A DNA stretch of 64,000 nucleotides from Microbacterium sp. SSM24 (GTDB lineage Bacteria > Actinomycetota > Actinomycetes > Actinomycetales > Microbacteriaceae). Shown in pieces: positions 24,128 through 33,865 of the stretch. Under the pieces are notes generated by a model. It had not been told where the DNA came from, searched no databases, and saw nothing but the letters and a program-made list of their open reading frames with translations. How positions within the stretch are numbered: the first letter of the stretch is position 1; every line of letters begins with the position of its first letter. Location: NCBI RefSeq assembly GCF_025989145.1, contig NZ_JAPDNQ010000001.1:2170001-2234000 (forward strand). Direction: 5' to 3'. The position numbers and the translations under genes are program-made.

Positions 24128-25456
24128 GTGGCGGACACGACAGCGGACGACGGACGGATCATCGAGCTCGAGATCGGCGACGTCGCCCACGGCGGCGTCT
24201 TCGTCGCGCGGCACGAGGGGCGGGTCGTGTTCGTGCCGGACGCCCTTCCCGGCGAGCGGATCGTCGCCCGGCTCACCGACACGCGCAAGTCCTCGTTCTG
24301 GCGGGCCGAAGCGCTGGAGGTGCGGGATGCCTCGCCGCACCGCCGACCGCACGTGTGGCGCCAGGCCGACATCGACGTCGCGCCCGAGCTCCGACCGGGC
24401 GGCGCCGAGTTCGGCCACATCGAACTCGCCCAGCAGCGCGCGCTGAAGCTCCACGTGCTCACGGACGCGCTGCGCCGCTTCGGCGGGCTCTCCGATCCCG
24501 AGGTCGCACTCCGGCCCGCAGGGGCGACGGATGCCGCATCCCCCGAGACCGCCGACGGCACGGGCTGGCGCACCCGGGTGAGCCTCCACGTCGACGCGGA
24601 CGGCCGCGTCGGCCCGTACGCGGCGCGCAGCCATCGCGTGATCGCGGTGGACGACCTGCCGCTCGCGACGGCTGCGGTGGAGGATGCCGCTCTCGCTCTG
24701 CGCGGCGGCGACCCCGGCAGGATCGACCTCGTGCAGCCCGCGGACGGACGCGTGCGCGTGCTGCCCCGGCCGGAGGAGCCGCGCGGCCGAGGCCGCGGCC
24801 GCGGTCGCGCGCCGCGACGCGGACCCGCCGTGAAGCCGGAGATCGTCGTCGAGCAGGTGGGGGAACGCCGGTTCCAGGTCGACGCGGACGGGTTCTGGCA
24901 GGTCCACCGGCTGGCGGCATCCACCCTCCACGACACCGTTGCGGCGGCGCTGCGCGGCGCGGGCGGGATCGACCCCGACGCGTGGCACCTCGACCTGTAC
25001 GGCGGGGTCGGCCTCTTCGCGGCCACGATCGCCGAGCAGGGCGGCCCCGCCACGCGCGTGACGACCGTGGAGTCCGACGCGCGAGCCACCGAGCACGCGG
25101 GTGAGAACCTCGCGGAGTGGGTCGGCGCCCGCGCCGAGACCGGCCGCGTCGACCGCTGGCTCGCGACGCTCGCCGCCGAGGCATCCGCCGCCGAGCGCGA
25201 ACGGCTCTCGCGAGGAGTCGTGCTCCTCGATCCGCCGCGCGCGGGTGCCGGTCGGGAGGTCGTCGAGTCGATCGCCTCGCTCGCGCCGACGGCCGTGGTC
25301 TACGTCGCGTGCGATCCGGTGGCGCTCGCCCGCGACATCGCCACCTTCCGTGCTGCCGGCTACGAACCCGCCGATGTCGCGGCGCTCGACCTGTTTCCGA
25401 ATTCGCACCATGTCGAAGCCGTGGCGACGCTCACTCCGACGGGTACCCGGGGATAG
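24128..25456 (+). CDS. Class I SAM-dependent RNA methyltransferase (TrmA/RumA family)
   Basis: 442 aa. An N-terminal TRAM-like RNA-binding domain (IIELEIGDVAHGGVFVARHEG) precedes the methyltransferase core. Key motifs are HLDLYGGVGLFAATIA (SAM site), LLDPPRAGAG and VYVACDPVALARD with the catalytic Cys395. Family members make 5-methyluridine in tRNA or rRNA; which RNA is modified here is not clear. An Arg/Gly-rich insert (RGRGRGRGRAPRRG) near residue 225 may add RNA affinity. The GTG at 24128 follows TAGGCT by 7 nt. The longer open frame upstream overlaps maf and is not credible. Confidence 0.87.
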   Translation: MADTTADDGRIIELEIGDVAHGGVFVARHEGRVVFVPDALPGERIVARLTDTRKSSFWRAEALEVRDASPHRRPHVWRQADIDVAPELRPGGAEFGHIELAQQRALKLHVLTDALRRFGGLSDPEVALRPAGATDAASPETADGTGWRTRVSLHVDADGRVGPYAARSHRVIAVDDLPLATAAVEDAALALRGGDPGRIDLVQPADGRVRVLPRPEEPRGRGRGRGRAPRRGPAVKPEIVVEQVGERRFQVDADGFWQVHRLAASTLHDTVAAALRGAGGIDPDAWHLDLYGGVGLFAATIAEQGGPATRVTTVESDARATEHAGENLAEWVGARAETGRVDRWLATLAAEASAAERERLSRGVVLLDPPRAGAGREVVESIASLAPTAVVYVACDPVALARDIATFRAAGYEPADVAALDLFPNSHHVEAVATLTPTGTRG

Positions 25457-25465
25457 GCTGACGGC

Positions 25466-26143
25466 ATGACGCGGGTAGCCCTCATCGACGACCACGAGTC
25501 CGTCCGGCTCGGGCTCGAGGCCGCGTGCGAGCGGGCCGGCTCGAAGGACGTCGTCTTCTCCGGAAGCTCGGTCACCGCCTACCTCACCTGGCGTGCGAAG
25601 ACCGGCTCGGCCCCCGCCGACGTCGTCGTGCTCGATCTCACGCTCGGCGACGGCACGACAGTCACCGAGAACGTGCGCCGGCTGGTGCTCGACGGCTCGA
25701 GCGTCATCATCCACAGCGTCGCCGATCGCCCCGCCGCCGTGCGAGAGGCGCTCGCCGCGGGAGCCGCAGGAGTGGTGAGCAAGTCGTCGCGGATCGACGA
25801 TGTCATCGCCGCTGTGACCACCGTCGCGCGCGGCGAGCCGCTGAACAACGTCGAGTGGGCGAGCGCCGTCGAGGGCGACCGCGAGTTCGCCGACGCGCAG
25901 CTGTCCGCCCGTGAGCGCGAAGTCCTGCGCCTGTACGCCGCGGGTCTGCCCCTCAAGGTCGTGGCCGACCGGCTCGGTGTGGCCTACTCCACCGCGAAGG
26001 AGAACATCACCCGCGTGCGCGTGAAGTACGTCGAGGTCGGACGCCCGGCGCCGACGAAGGTCGACCTGTTGCGTCGCGCAATGGAGGACGGGATCCTCGC
26101 CGAGTCGGCCGCGGAGCCGGGAGGCGATGCCGGTGACGGCTGA
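25466..26143 (+). CDS. NarL/LuxR-type response regulator
   Basis: 225 aa. The receiver domain (1-125) has the acidic pair Asp8-Asp9 and phospho-acceptor Asp57 in VVVLDLTLGDG. The C-terminal LuxR HTH spans about 145-205 (LSAREREVLRLYAAGLPLKVVADRLG). The conserved lysine of the receiver is in VVSKSSR. It pairs with the kinase whose start overlaps its 3' end. The start follows TAGGCT by 6 nt, so the operon mRNA should be leaderless. Target genes unknown. Confidence 0.92.
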   Translation: MTRVALIDDHESVRLGLEAACERAGSKDVVFSGSSVTAYLTWRAKTGSAPADVVVLDLTLGDGTTVTENVRRLVLDGSSVIIHSVADRPAAVREALAAGAAGVVSKSSRIDDVIAAVTTVARGEPLNNVEWASAVEGDREFADAQLSAREREVLRLYAAGLPLKVVADRLGVAYSTAKENITRVRVKYVEVGRPAPTKVDLLRRAMEDGILAESAAEPGGDAGDG

Positions 26144-27383
26144 GGCACCCGTCTCGCTGCTCGACAGTGCGTGGGGACAGATCCCGCGCTCGCGCGAGGC
26201 GACCGCCGGCATCGGCTCGTTCACCCGCACGCGCGTCGAGCGGATCATAGGGATCGTGGCGGGCTTCGGCTCGCTCGTTCTCGGCGCGCAGGCCTTCCTC
26301 ACCGCGCTCGGACCGAGCGAGGAGCGCGAGGGCTGGCACTTCCCGCTCATGCTGTTCGTGTTCGTCCCGCTCGCGGTGATGATCCTGGCCTGCTTCGTCG
26401 GGCGCGGGGTTCGGATCTGCGCGGGAGTCTTCGCGTTCGCGTATGTGCTCGCCCTGATCGCGTGGCCGGTGGCGTCGGCGGGCTCGAACCCCGACCCGGC
26501 CGGCCAGCCGTGGATCTGGTACCTCGTCAACATCGCGACGCTCGCGGCCGTGCTCGCCTTCCCGCTGCCCGTGCAGATCGCCTGGACCATCCTGTGCCCG
26601 CTGCTGTTCGGCTTCGTCCGCCTCATCCAGGCGGAGGAGCTCGCCGGAATCTTCCTGCCGCCGCTGGGGCTGGACGTGTCCTTCGCACTGATCCTCGGCG
26701 GCGTGATCCTCACGCTCGGCTGGATGTTCCGCTCGGTCGCGGCGAACGTCGACGAGACGCGGGCCCGCGCCGTCGCGTCGTACGCCACGGCGGCGGCGGC
26801 GGATGCTGCCGAGCAGGAGCGCGTCGCGGTGGCGGCGCTCATGCACGACAGCGTGCTGGCGGCTCTCATCGCCGCGGAACGCGCCGACACCCCCCGTGCG
26901 CAGACGCTCGCCGCCGCGATGGCACGTGAGGCTCTGACACGGCTGGCCAACACCGAGCAGGACGCCCACGAAGGACCGGACGAACCGCGTGATGTCAACG
27001 CGGTCGCCGACGACATCGCCGCCGGTGCGCGCGAGGTCGGCGACGCCCTTCAGGTCGTGCGCAGCATCGGACCCGACAGCCCCGCCGTCCCCGGACGCGT
27101 CGCGCGCGCCCTCACCCTGGCGGCGACGCAGGCCATCGCCAATGCCCTCCAGCACGCCGGCGGCGTCGGACTCGGCGTCTCGGTCGCCGGAGGTGACGGT
27201 CGTGTCGCGATCGAGGTGCGCGATCTCGGCGAGGGATTCGACCTCGCGGGGGTGCCGGACGACAGGCTCGGCATCCGCGCCTCCATCTTCGCCCGGGTCG
27301 CAGCGGTCGGGGGCATCGCCCACATCGACTCGGGACACCACGGCACCATCGTGCGGCTGGAATGGCGGGAGGGTGCGGCATGA
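26127..27383 (+). CDS. Sensor histidine kinase (HisKA_3-like)
   Basis: 418 aa. About six hydrophobic helices occupy residues 38-200 with little extracellular sequence, so it probably senses something in or at the membrane. The phospho-acceptor is His240 in AALMHDSVLAAL, and a HATPase_c domain follows (AIANALQHAGGVG; RDLGEGFDLAGVP; DDRLGIRASI). It should phosphorylate the upstream response regulator. It overlaps that gene by 17 nt. The ATG at 26127 sits very near GGGAGG; GTG at 26133 has a better spaced site and may be the true start. Confidence 0.9.
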   Translation: MPVTAEAPVSLLDSAWGQIPRSREATAGIGSFTRTRVERIIGIVAGFGSLVLGAQAFLTALGPSEEREGWHFPLMLFVFVPLAVMILACFVGRGVRICAGVFAFAYVLALIAWPVASAGSNPDPAGQPWIWYLVNIATLAAVLAFPLPVQIAWTILCPLLFGFVRLIQAEELAGIFLPPLGLDVSFALILGGVILTLGWMFRSVAANVDETRARAVASYATAAAADAAEQERVAVAALMHDSVLAALIAAERADTPRAQTLAAAMAREALTRLANTEQDAHEGPDEPRDVNAVADDIAAGAREVGDALQVVRSIGPDSPAVPGRVARALTLAATQAIANALQHAGGVGLGVSVAGGDGRVAIEVRDLGEGFDLAGVPDDRLGIRASIFARVAAVGGIAHIDSGHHGTIVRLEWREGAA

Positions 27384-28435
27384 CCAGTGTCAAGAACGTC
27401 CTCGTCGCCCTCGGGGTCGCCTTCACCGCCTACCTGGCGGCCCGCGGGCTGTGGTGGACGGCGCCGGTTCCCTTCCCGCTCGTGGTCGTCGCCGCTCTCG
27501 GCCTGTACCTCGCCACGACCTGGATCTGCATCTTCTGGGAGCCGCCGCGGCATGAGACCGCCGAGAGCGGCGGTGCCGAGGCATCCCTCAAGCGCCCCCA
27601 GCACCGGCTGCCCGTCCCCGCGCAGATGCTCGCCCTCGCGAGTGCCGCCATCGTCCCGACCGCGATCTCCCTCGCCGTGGGCGACGCGTCCCGCACCGCT
27701 CCGTTCGCCACCTGGTACCTCGGCGGCATCGGCGCACTGATGACGATCGTGATGGTCCGGCGACGTCCGTGGACGGCCTGGACCGGCATCGCCCTGCTGG
27801 CGCTGGCGTCGATGATCTGGATGGGCTGGGCGTCGGCGCTGGCGCTCGGGCTGGTCGGCTCGATCGTGTGGGTCACCTGTGCGCAGCTGCTCGTGCGGTC
27901 GTTGGACCGGGCCGCGCGCGACACCGGGCGCCTGGCGCAGCTGCAGCGCGCGGCATCCGCATGGCAGGCGTCGCAGGCGATGCGACAGCGCGAGCGCCGC
28001 GTCCAGGTCCAGGAGGCGCTCGCCGTCGCCGGTCCTGTGCTCACCCGCACGGTCGCCACCGGCGGTCGCCTCACGGAGGACGACCGGCTCGAGGCCAGAC
28101 TCGCCGAGGGGCGACTCCGCGACGAGATGCGCGGACCCCGGCTGCTCGACGACGACGTGCGCGCCGAGCTCGAACGAGCGCGCCGTCGCGGCGCCAACGT
28201 CACGGTGCTCGACGAGGGCGGCCTCGAAGGCCTCGATGAGGCGACCCTTTCGATCATCCGTGCGCAGCTGACGGAAGCGCTGCGATCCGCCAGCTCCGAC
28301 AGGCTCTACATCCGCACCTCGCCCGACGCGCGCATCGCGGTCACGGTGGTGGGCCGGTCGCCGTCCGTCGGCGGGCCGTCCGAGGAGGACGGCGTCGACC
28401 TCTGGCGCGAGATCCCCCACCCCGGCGCGGCCTGA
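27380..28435 (+). CDS. Membrane protein, third partner of the two-component system
   Basis: 351 aa. Four to six membrane helices are followed by a cytoplasmic half rich in Arg/Glu helices (about 175-270) and a short alpha/beta end (ANVTVLDEGGLEG; RLYIRTSPDARIAVTVVG). The last part resembles a degenerate kinase-like C-terminus: no phospho-histidine, no N-box and no glycine box are visible. The ATG overlaps the kinase stop (ATGA), so it is co-translated with the kinase. It may be an accessory sensor or an inhibitor of the kinase; I do not recognise a named family. Confidence 0.7.
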   Translation: MTSVKNVLVALGVAFTAYLAARGLWWTAPVPFPLVVVAALGLYLATTWICIFWEPPRHETAESGGAEASLKRPQHRLPVPAQMLALASAAIVPTAISLAVGDASRTAPFATWYLGGIGALMTIVMVRRRPWTAWTGIALLALASMIWMGWASALALGLVGSIVWVTCAQLLVRSLDRAARDTGRLAQLQRAASAWQASQAMRQRERRVQVQEALAVAGPVLTRTVATGGRLTEDDRLEARLAEGRLRDEMRGPRLLDDDVRAELERARRRGANVTVLDEGGLEGLDEATLSIIRAQLTEALRSASSDRLYIRTSPDARIAVTVVGRSPSVGGPSEEDGVDLWREIPHPGAA

Positions 28436-28808
28436 CGCGTTCTGCGGGATCGGGACGGAGCACGTCCTTCACGGCGCGCGCCGCGACTAGCCGACGACGG
28501 TCGGCGCAAAAGTCGCTCCCTGTGTCGGTGGGGGAGGAGGACCGAGACAGGGAGCGGTGATGGAGGGAGGCGAGGGGCGGCGAAGCCGCCCGCCCCTCGC
28601 CTGGCGGACTGTTACCCGAAAACAGCCCGCATGGCCGAACCCGGATCTGCCGCTGAGCGGAGAGCGAGTCAGCCGAACGCAGAAGCGTTCCAGCGATTCA
28701 AGTATCACCGTGGTGCGAGGGGTGCGTCTGTAGGTATTTCGGGGGACATTTTGTGTTCCCTATGAGCCGCTGCTCACCCCGCGTGCCCCGGCACACCGCT
28801 GGCGCGGC
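28436..28808. other. 373-bp non-coding region with stacked hairpins, candidate structured RNA
   Basis: It lies between convergent genes. Hairpins seen: 28490-28505 (6-bp stem, GACG loop); 28515-28555 (15-bp stem with one mismatch, 11-nt G-rich loop); 28568-28602 (11-bp outer stem, inner GGC-GAA-GCC); and a GAACGC-AGAA-GCGTTC stem near 28670-28690. The part 28660-28765 is less GC-rich than any other gap here. No rnpB, ssrA, SRP or tRNA signature was found. It may be an unidentified small RNA or a large bidirectional terminator. Confidence 0.5.
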
Positions 28809-29036
28809 TCACCCCGCGAATCTTCCCCACGTCAGGTCGCGGCGCAGGGGCTCGCGGAGGTTGCGCTGCGTCAGCGACCACGCCGTGCGCACGTCCTCTT
28901 CGGCGACCGCCTCCGCGGCCTCGCCCGCGTACGCCTCGCTGACGACCGCGATGAGCGCCGCGAGCTCGTCCTCCGTCGGCGAGCCGCTGAGCACCTCGAT
29001 GCGCACGCCCTCGGCGCTGCTCTCCGCCGCGGTCAC
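28809..29036 (-). CDS. accE: Acyl-CoA carboxylase epsilon subunit
   Basis: 75 aa. It has the pattern of actinobacterial Acc[20 protein letters not shown] near the start and a Trp-containing basic tail ([16 protein letters not shown]). Epsilon subunits bind and stabilise the alpha-beta acyl-CoA carboxylase complex. It starts with GTG at 29036, overlapping the beta-subunit stop by 4 nt (GTGA). Confidence 0.9.
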   Translation of the reverse strand: MTAAESSAEGVRIEVLSGSPTEDELAALIAVVSEAYAGEAAEAVAEEDVRTAWSLTQRNLREPLRRDLTWGRFAG

Positions 29037-30622
29037 AGCGGGATGTTCCCGTGCTTCTTGGGCGGCAGGCTGGCGCGCTTGCCGCGCAGGGCGCGCAGCG
29101 CCTTCGCGATCGATACGCGCGTCGCCGCCGGCTCGATGATGCCGTCCAGCTCACCGCGCTCGGCAGCGAGGAACGGCGACGCGACGTTGTAGGTGTACTC
29201 GTTGGCCAGGCGGGTGCGCACGGCCGCGACATCCTCTCCCGCCTCTTCGGCCTTCTTGATCTCGCCGCGGTAGAGGATGTTGACGGCGCCCTGGCCGCCC
29301 ATCACTGCGATCTCGGCGGTCGGCCACGCGAGGTTGACGTCGGCGCCGAGCTGCTTCGAGCCCATTACGATGTAGGCGCCGCCGTAGGCCTTGCGCAGGA
29401 TCACCGTCACCAGCGGCACCGTGGCCTCTGCGTAGGCGTACAGGAGCTTCGCGCCGCGCCGGATGACGCCCGTCCACTCCTGGTCGGTGCCCGGCAGGTA
29501 GCCCGGCACATCCACGAGAGTGACGATCGGCAGCGAGAACGCGTCGCAGAACCGGACGAAGCGGCTGGCCTTCTCGCCCGCCTCGATGTTGAGGGTGCCC
29601 GCCATCTGCGAGGGCTGGTTGGCGATGATGCCGACCGAGCGGCCCTCGATGCGGCCGAATCCGATCACGATGTTGGGGGCGAAGAGCGGCTGCACCTCGA
29701 GGAAGTCCTCGGCGTCCACGATGCCGCGGATCACCTGGTGGATGTCGTAGGGCTGGTTGGGGGAGTCGGGGATGATCGTGTTCAGCGCGCGGTCGGCATC
29801 CGTCGTCTCGAACTCGAAACCCGTCTCGTAGACCGGAAGCTCGGCCATGTTGTTGTCGGGGAGGAACCCGAGCATCGAGCGCACGTAGTCGATCGCGTCG
29901 TCCTCGTCTTCGGCGAGGTAGTGCGCGACGCCGGAGCGGGTGTTGTGCGTGTACGCGCCGCCGAGCTCCTCCATGCCGACGTCCTCGCCGGTCACCGTCT
30001 TGATGACGTCGGGCCCGGTGACGAACATCTGGCTCGTCTTGTCGACCATGACGACGAAGTCCGTGAGAGCGGGGGAGTAGACCGCTCCACCGGCGGCCGG
30101 TCCCATGATGATCGAGATCTGCGGGATCACGCCGGAAGCACGCGTGTTGAGCCGGAAGATCTCGCCGTACTTGCCGAGCGCGACGACGCCTTCCTGGATG
30201 CGCGCGCCGCCGGAGTCGAGGATGCCCACGATCGGGATGCCGGAGCGCAGCGCGAACTCCATGACCTTGATGATCTTCTCGCCGGCGACCTCGCCGAGCG
30301 AACCGCCGAAGGTCGAGAAGTCCTGCGAGTAGACCGCGACGGTGCGGCCGTGGATCGTGCCGACGCCGGTCACGACGGAGTCGCCGTAGGGACGGGACCG
30401 GTCCATCCCGAACGCCGTCGTGCGGTGACGCACGTACTCGTCGAGCTCGACGAAGCTGCCGGTGTCGAGCAGCTGATCGATGCGCTCGCGGGCGGTGCCC
30501 TTGCCCTTGGCGTGCTGCTTCTCCTTGGCGATCGCCTCGGGGTCGAGCACGGCCTCCTGGAAGCGGGTGCGGAGGTCGGCGATCTTGCCGGCGGTCGTCG
30601 AAAGGTCGGGCTGCTCGGTCAC
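29033..30622 (-). CDS. accD: Acyl-CoA (propionyl/acetyl) carboxylase beta subunit
   Basis: 529 aa, a complete carboxyltransferase with two crotonase-like halves. Typical segments are [71 protein letters not shown] and [14 protein letters not shown]. It moves carboxyl from biotin on the alpha subunit to acyl-CoA, giving malonyl- or methylmalonyl-CoA. I took the GTG at 30622, which follows TAGGGT by 7 nt (leaderless). The much longer open frame upstream has no similarity. It forms an operon with accE and lies next to birA, as in M. tuberculosis accD5-accE5. Confidence 0.96.
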   Translation of the reverse strand: MTEQPDLSTTAGKIADLRTRFQEAVLDPEAIAKEKQHAKGKGTARERIDQLLDTGSFVELDEYVRHRTTAFGMDRSRPYGDSVVTGVGTIHGRTVAVYSQDFSTFGGSLGEVAGEKIIKVMEFALRSGIPIVGILDSGGARIQEGVVALGKYGEIFRLNTRASGVIPQISIIMGPAAGGAVYSPALTDFVVMVDKTSQMFVTGPDVIKTVTGEDVGMEELGGAYTHNTRSGVAHYLAEDEDDAIDYVRSMLGFLPDNNMAELPVYETGFEFETTDADRALNTIIPDSPNQPYDIHQVIRGIVDAEDFLEVQPLFAPNIVIGFGRIEGRSVGIIANQPSQMAGTLNIEAGEKASRFVRFCDAFSLPIVTLVDVPGYLPGTDQEWTGVIRRGAKLLYAYAEATVPLVTVILRKAYGGAYIVMGSKQLGADVNLAWPTAEIAVMGGQGAVNILYRGEIKKAEEAGEDVAAVRTRLANEYTYNVASPFLAAERGELDGIIEPAATRVSIAKALRALRGKRASLPPKKHGNIPL

Positions 30623-30794
30623 GGCTTCCACCCTATCGGCGGGCTCCGCGCAGCGGTTGGAGGGTTTGCACAAGGGGAGAGCGCATCCGCTGTCGATCGG
30701 CGAGCCGTTTCGCGTCGCGGCTGTCCGACCAGGGTGAAGTCTCACACCTCTCTCATGCCGGGTGGTGGAGCCGGGCATTATCGTCGAGGACACT

Positions 30795-32981
30795 GTGACT
30801 GGTGTGAATGCTGTGATGAAACCGCGGATGCTGCGAACGATCGCCTGGGTGGCCGCGTTCGCGCTGGTCGCTCCCGTGCTCGCCGATGGAGGAGATGCCC
30901 GAGCGGCCGACGACGCCTCGGACCCCGGCAGCGTCGTCGCCGCTGCGACGCCGTCCGCGACGCCGTCACCTGAGCCGACCACCTCACCGTCACCCGAACC
31001 GACCGTCTCTCCGCTGCCGATTCCCGTGGCGCCCGACGCCGAGACTCCGGAAGACACGCCGGAAGCGCCCGACGAGCAGCCGTCCGAATCGCCCGTGGCG
31101 CCCGATGCCCTCGTGCAGACGGATGCCGCGCTCCTCGCCGCGGTGCCCTCGGCCGGTCGCGTCACCGGCGTCGATCGCTGGGGAACCAGCGTGGCAGCGA
31201 GCAAGGCGGCATTCCCGAGCGGTGCGCGCACCGTTCTCGTCGCCGAGGGCGGGTCGACCGTCGACGGCATCATCGCGGCCGGGATGGCAGCGGGTCTCGA
31301 CGCCCCGCTGCTGCTGGTCCAGTCCGGCGCGATCCCCGCCTCGGTGCAGGCCGAGCTCCGCCGCCTCGCGCCCGACAGGATCCTCGTGATGGGCGGCGAG
31401 ACGGGGGTCTCGCGGGCCGTGTTCACCGCGCTCGGACAGTTCGCGGGAAGTGTCGCACGAGTGACGGGAACGGACCGCTACGGCACAGCCCGGCTGGCGC
31501 TCGCCTCGCTCGGCCGCAGCTTCGACACGGTGTACGTCGCCGGAGGCACCGCCCTCATCGACGCGCCGCTCGCCTTCGCGACGGCGTCCGCCACGGCGCG
31601 CGGAGCGCTGCTCGTGGCCGGGACGACGGCGTCCGCAGACTCCGCGACCGTCGCCGCGCTCCGGGGAGTGGGGGCGAGGCGGGTGGTGATCGTCGGCGGC
31701 CCGGCGAGTGTCACCGTCGCATACGCCGCATCGCTGCAGACGGCGGGCTTCACGGTCGAGCGTCGCAACGGCATCGATCGCTACGGGACCGCCATCCTGC
31801 TGGCGCGCGAGGTCCCCGCCGGCGCCTCGCGTGCGATCGTCGCGAACTCCCTGTCCGGTCCCGACACCGCCGTTGCGGCGGCGCTCGCCGGGGCCGCCAA
31901 GCAGCCGATGCTCTATGCGATGGAACCGTGCGCCCCCGACTCGATCGCCGGGCATCTCGCGCAGGCCGGGCTCACCGTGACCGGCGTCGGCGGAACGACC
32001 TGGCTGAGCAACGACACGCTCGCCGGGCGCTCGTGCAGCGCGGTGAAGGCGGAGCGCGAGGCGCGCCTGGACTCCACGATCCGCTCCACGATGGCGCGAT
32101 ATCCCGGTTCCTACTGGGTGTCGGTGCAGGAGATCGGCGGGCTCCGCCAGTCGGTGCGCATCGCCGGCTCGACGCCGAAAGAGCCTGCGAGCATGATGAA
32201 GATCTACGCGGCGTGGGCGGCACTGAAGCGGGTCGAACAGGGGCGGGCGAGCCTGGGGATGCGGCTGCCGTCGGGTGTTCCCCTCGCGACGTGCATCCAC
32301 GTGATGATCCATGTCTCGGACAACTACTGCCACACCGACATCGTCCATTGGATCGGGCTCGCCGAGGTCAACCGCATGATCCGCTCGGCCGGCTTCCTCA
32401 ATACGCACTACGGACCCGTCGCCCCGGGCGTGAGCGTCCTCTATGCGGGGAACCGGACGACCACGAACGACCTCGTGCGCATGATGGAGAAGCTCAACGA
32501 CGGCTCCGTGCTCGGGAAGAAGTGGGCCGATCATCTGCTCCGCGAGATGGGCTCGCAGATCGGTCGATCGCGGATCCCGTCCGGAATTCCGCCGGGGGTC
32601 TCGCAGTCGAGCAAGCCGGGAGCCCTCTGGGTCGCGTCCGGGCTCATGCAGAACGACACGGCGATCGTCCGGGGCCCGCGCGCGACGTACGCGATCTCGA
32701 TCATCGGCGACAACTCACCGACGAAGGCGGCGCACGTCGCGATCTCGCGGGCGGTCTACACGCACCTCAATGGCGCGTTCGGCACAGCCGCCAGCTATCC
32801 GATCCAGCAGATGGTCACGAAAGCCCGGACCGAACTGCGCTCGTCGCCGGGCGGACCGGTCGTCGCCGTCGCCGGGGCGGGCGTGCTGCTCGAGCAGCTC
32901 GAGAGCGAGCGCACCTGGTATCAGGTGCAGTACGGCTCCCGGAAGCTGTGGGTCCCCTACACCGCCCTGCGCGACCGTTGA
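30795..32981 (+). CDS. Secreted CWB2 protein fused to a serine D,D-peptidase/beta-lactamase-like domain and SH3
   Basis: 728 aa from GTG 30795 (GAGGA 4 nt upstream); ATG 30816 is an alternative. Order: signal peptide ([19 protein letters not shown]); Pro/Thr/Ser/Glu-rich stalk (about 45-110); three CWB2 cell-wall-binding repeats (about 120-410), each with an R-x-x-G-x-[DN]-R-[WY]-G-T motif; a penicillin-binding-like domain (about 425-650) with SMMK as SxxK, SDN in [10 protein letters not shown] and KPG in SSKPGALW; and a C-terminal SH3-like domain. CWB2 modules hold proteins on anionic wall polymers. The enzyme part could trim peptidoglycan peptides or act on beta-lactams. It is divergent from accD. 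Confidence 0.85.
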   Translation: MTGVNAVMKPRMLRTIAWVAAFALVAPVLADGGDARAADDASDPGSVVAAATPSATPSPEPTTSPSPEPTVSPLPIPVAPDAETPEDTPEAPDEQPSESPVAPDALVQTDAALLAAVPSAGRVTGVDRWGTSVAASKAAFPSGARTVLVAEGGSTVDGIIAAGMAAGLDAPLLLVQSGAIPASVQAELRRLAPDRILVMGGETGVSRAVFTALGQFAGSVARVTGTDRYGTARLALASLGRSFDTVYVAGGTALIDAPLAFATASATARGALLVAGTTASADSATVAALRGVGARRVVIVGGPASVTVAYAASLQTAGFTVERRNGIDRYGTAILLAREVPAGASRAIVANSLSGPDTAVAAALAGAAKQPMLYAMEPCAPDSIAGHLAQAGLTVTGVGGTTWLSNDTLAGRSCSAVKAEREARLDSTIRSTMARYPGSYWVSVQEIGGLRQSVRIAGSTPKEPASMMKIYAAWAALKRVEQGRASLGMRLPSGVPLATCIHVMIHVSDNYCHTDIVHWIGLAEVNRMIRSAGFLNTHYGPVAPGVSVLYAGNRTTTNDLVRMMEKLNDGSVLGKKWADHLLREMGSQIGRSRIPSGIPPGVSQSSKPGALWVASGLMQNDTAIVRGPRATYAISIIGDNSPTKAAHVAISRAVYTHLNGAFGTAASYPIQQMVTKARTELRSSPGGPVVAVAGAGVLLEQLESERTWYQVQYGSRKLWVPYTALRDR

Positions 32982-33001
32982 CCGCCGCGTAGCCTGTAGC
33001 C

Positions 33002-33811
33002 ATGTCGCTTCCCGAGCACGGATATCCCCTGGCCGCCGCGCGGAGTCCCCGCGTTCAGGTCGCCGAGTCCACCGATTCGACGAATGCCGACGCGGTCGCC
33101 CATCTGCAGGCGGCGCCCGACGAATGGCCGCATCTGTCGGTGCTTCTCACGACGGATCAGCGCGCGGGCCGTGGTCGACTCGACCGCACCTGGACGACGC
33201 CTCCCGGGACCGCCCTCGCCCTGTCCGTCGCCGTGCGCGTCGGCGGCATCCCGATCGCCTCCCGGGGATGGATCCCGCTCGTGGCGGGCGCGGCGATGAC
33301 CCGGGCCATCGCCGCGCAGGTCCGGGGAACGGGGCACGACGCGCGCCTCAAGTGGCCCAACGACGTTCTGCTCGACGGGGCGAAGATCTGCGGCATCCTC
33401 GCCGAGGTCGTGCCGGGGCATCCGGATGCCGTCGTCATCGGCTCCGGCGTGAACACGCGGATGCCTGCGGCCGACCTGCCCGTCGACACGGCGATCTCGT
33501 TCGAGGCCGTCGGGCTGGTCGCCGACGAAGACCAGCTGATCGCCGACTATCTGACAGCGCTGGACGAGCAGCTCGACGCCCTCATCGCCGCTCGCGGCAG
33601 CGCATCCGCCGCCGGCGTCCGGGCCGAGATCGAGGCGCTCTGCGCGACGATCGGCAGCGACGTCATCGTCACCCTCCCCGATGGCGAGGTGCTGCGGGGT
33701 CGCGCACAGCGTATCGACGACGACGGACGGCTCGTGGTCGTCCAGCAGTCCGAGTATGAGAGCGCCGTCTCGGCCGGCGACGTGGTGCATGTGCGTTCGG
33801 CCGCCGGATGA
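33002..33811 (+). CDS. birA: Biotin-[acetyl-CoA-carboxylase] ligase
   Basis: 269 aa, monofunctional (no N-terminal HTH). The biotin/ATP loop is QRAGRGRLDRTW, followed by LKWPNDVLLDGAKICGIL and VIGSGVNT, all standard for BirA; the C-terminal SH3-like domain is present. It activates biotin as biotinyl-AMP and attaches it to the BCCP lysine of the alpha subunit at 21.6-23.3 kb. The ATG at 33002 follows TAGCCT by 6 nt, which predicts a leaderless mRNA. Confidence 0.95.
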   Translation: MSLPEHGYPLAAARSPRVQVAESTDSTNADAVAHLQAAPDEWPHLSVLLTTDQRAGRGRLDRTWTTPPGTALALSVAVRVGGIPIASRGWIPLVAGAAMTRAIAAQVRGTGHDARLKWPNDVLLDGAKICGILAEVVPGHPDAVVIGSGVNTRMPAADLPVDTAISFEAVGLVADEDQLIADYLTALDEQLDALIAARGSASAAGVRAEIEALCATIGSDVIVTLPDGEVLRGRAQRIDDDGRLVVVQQSEYESAVSAGDVVHVRSAAG

Positions 33812-33865
33812 CGTCGAACGGCGGTGCGCGGGCGTGCTCGCCCGAGTGACCCGCACAATGGAGGC

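Noticed and set aside
21357-24446. 1029-codon plus-strand open frame
   Set aside because: It runs antisense through the biotin carboxylase and maf genes and begins in a GC-rich array; a shadow frame.
28487-28708. 73-codon minus-strand open frame in the structured gap
   Set aside because: It crosses two strong hairpins, has no ribosome site, and its second half is Pro/Arg low complexity. Non-coding RNA or terminator is more likely.
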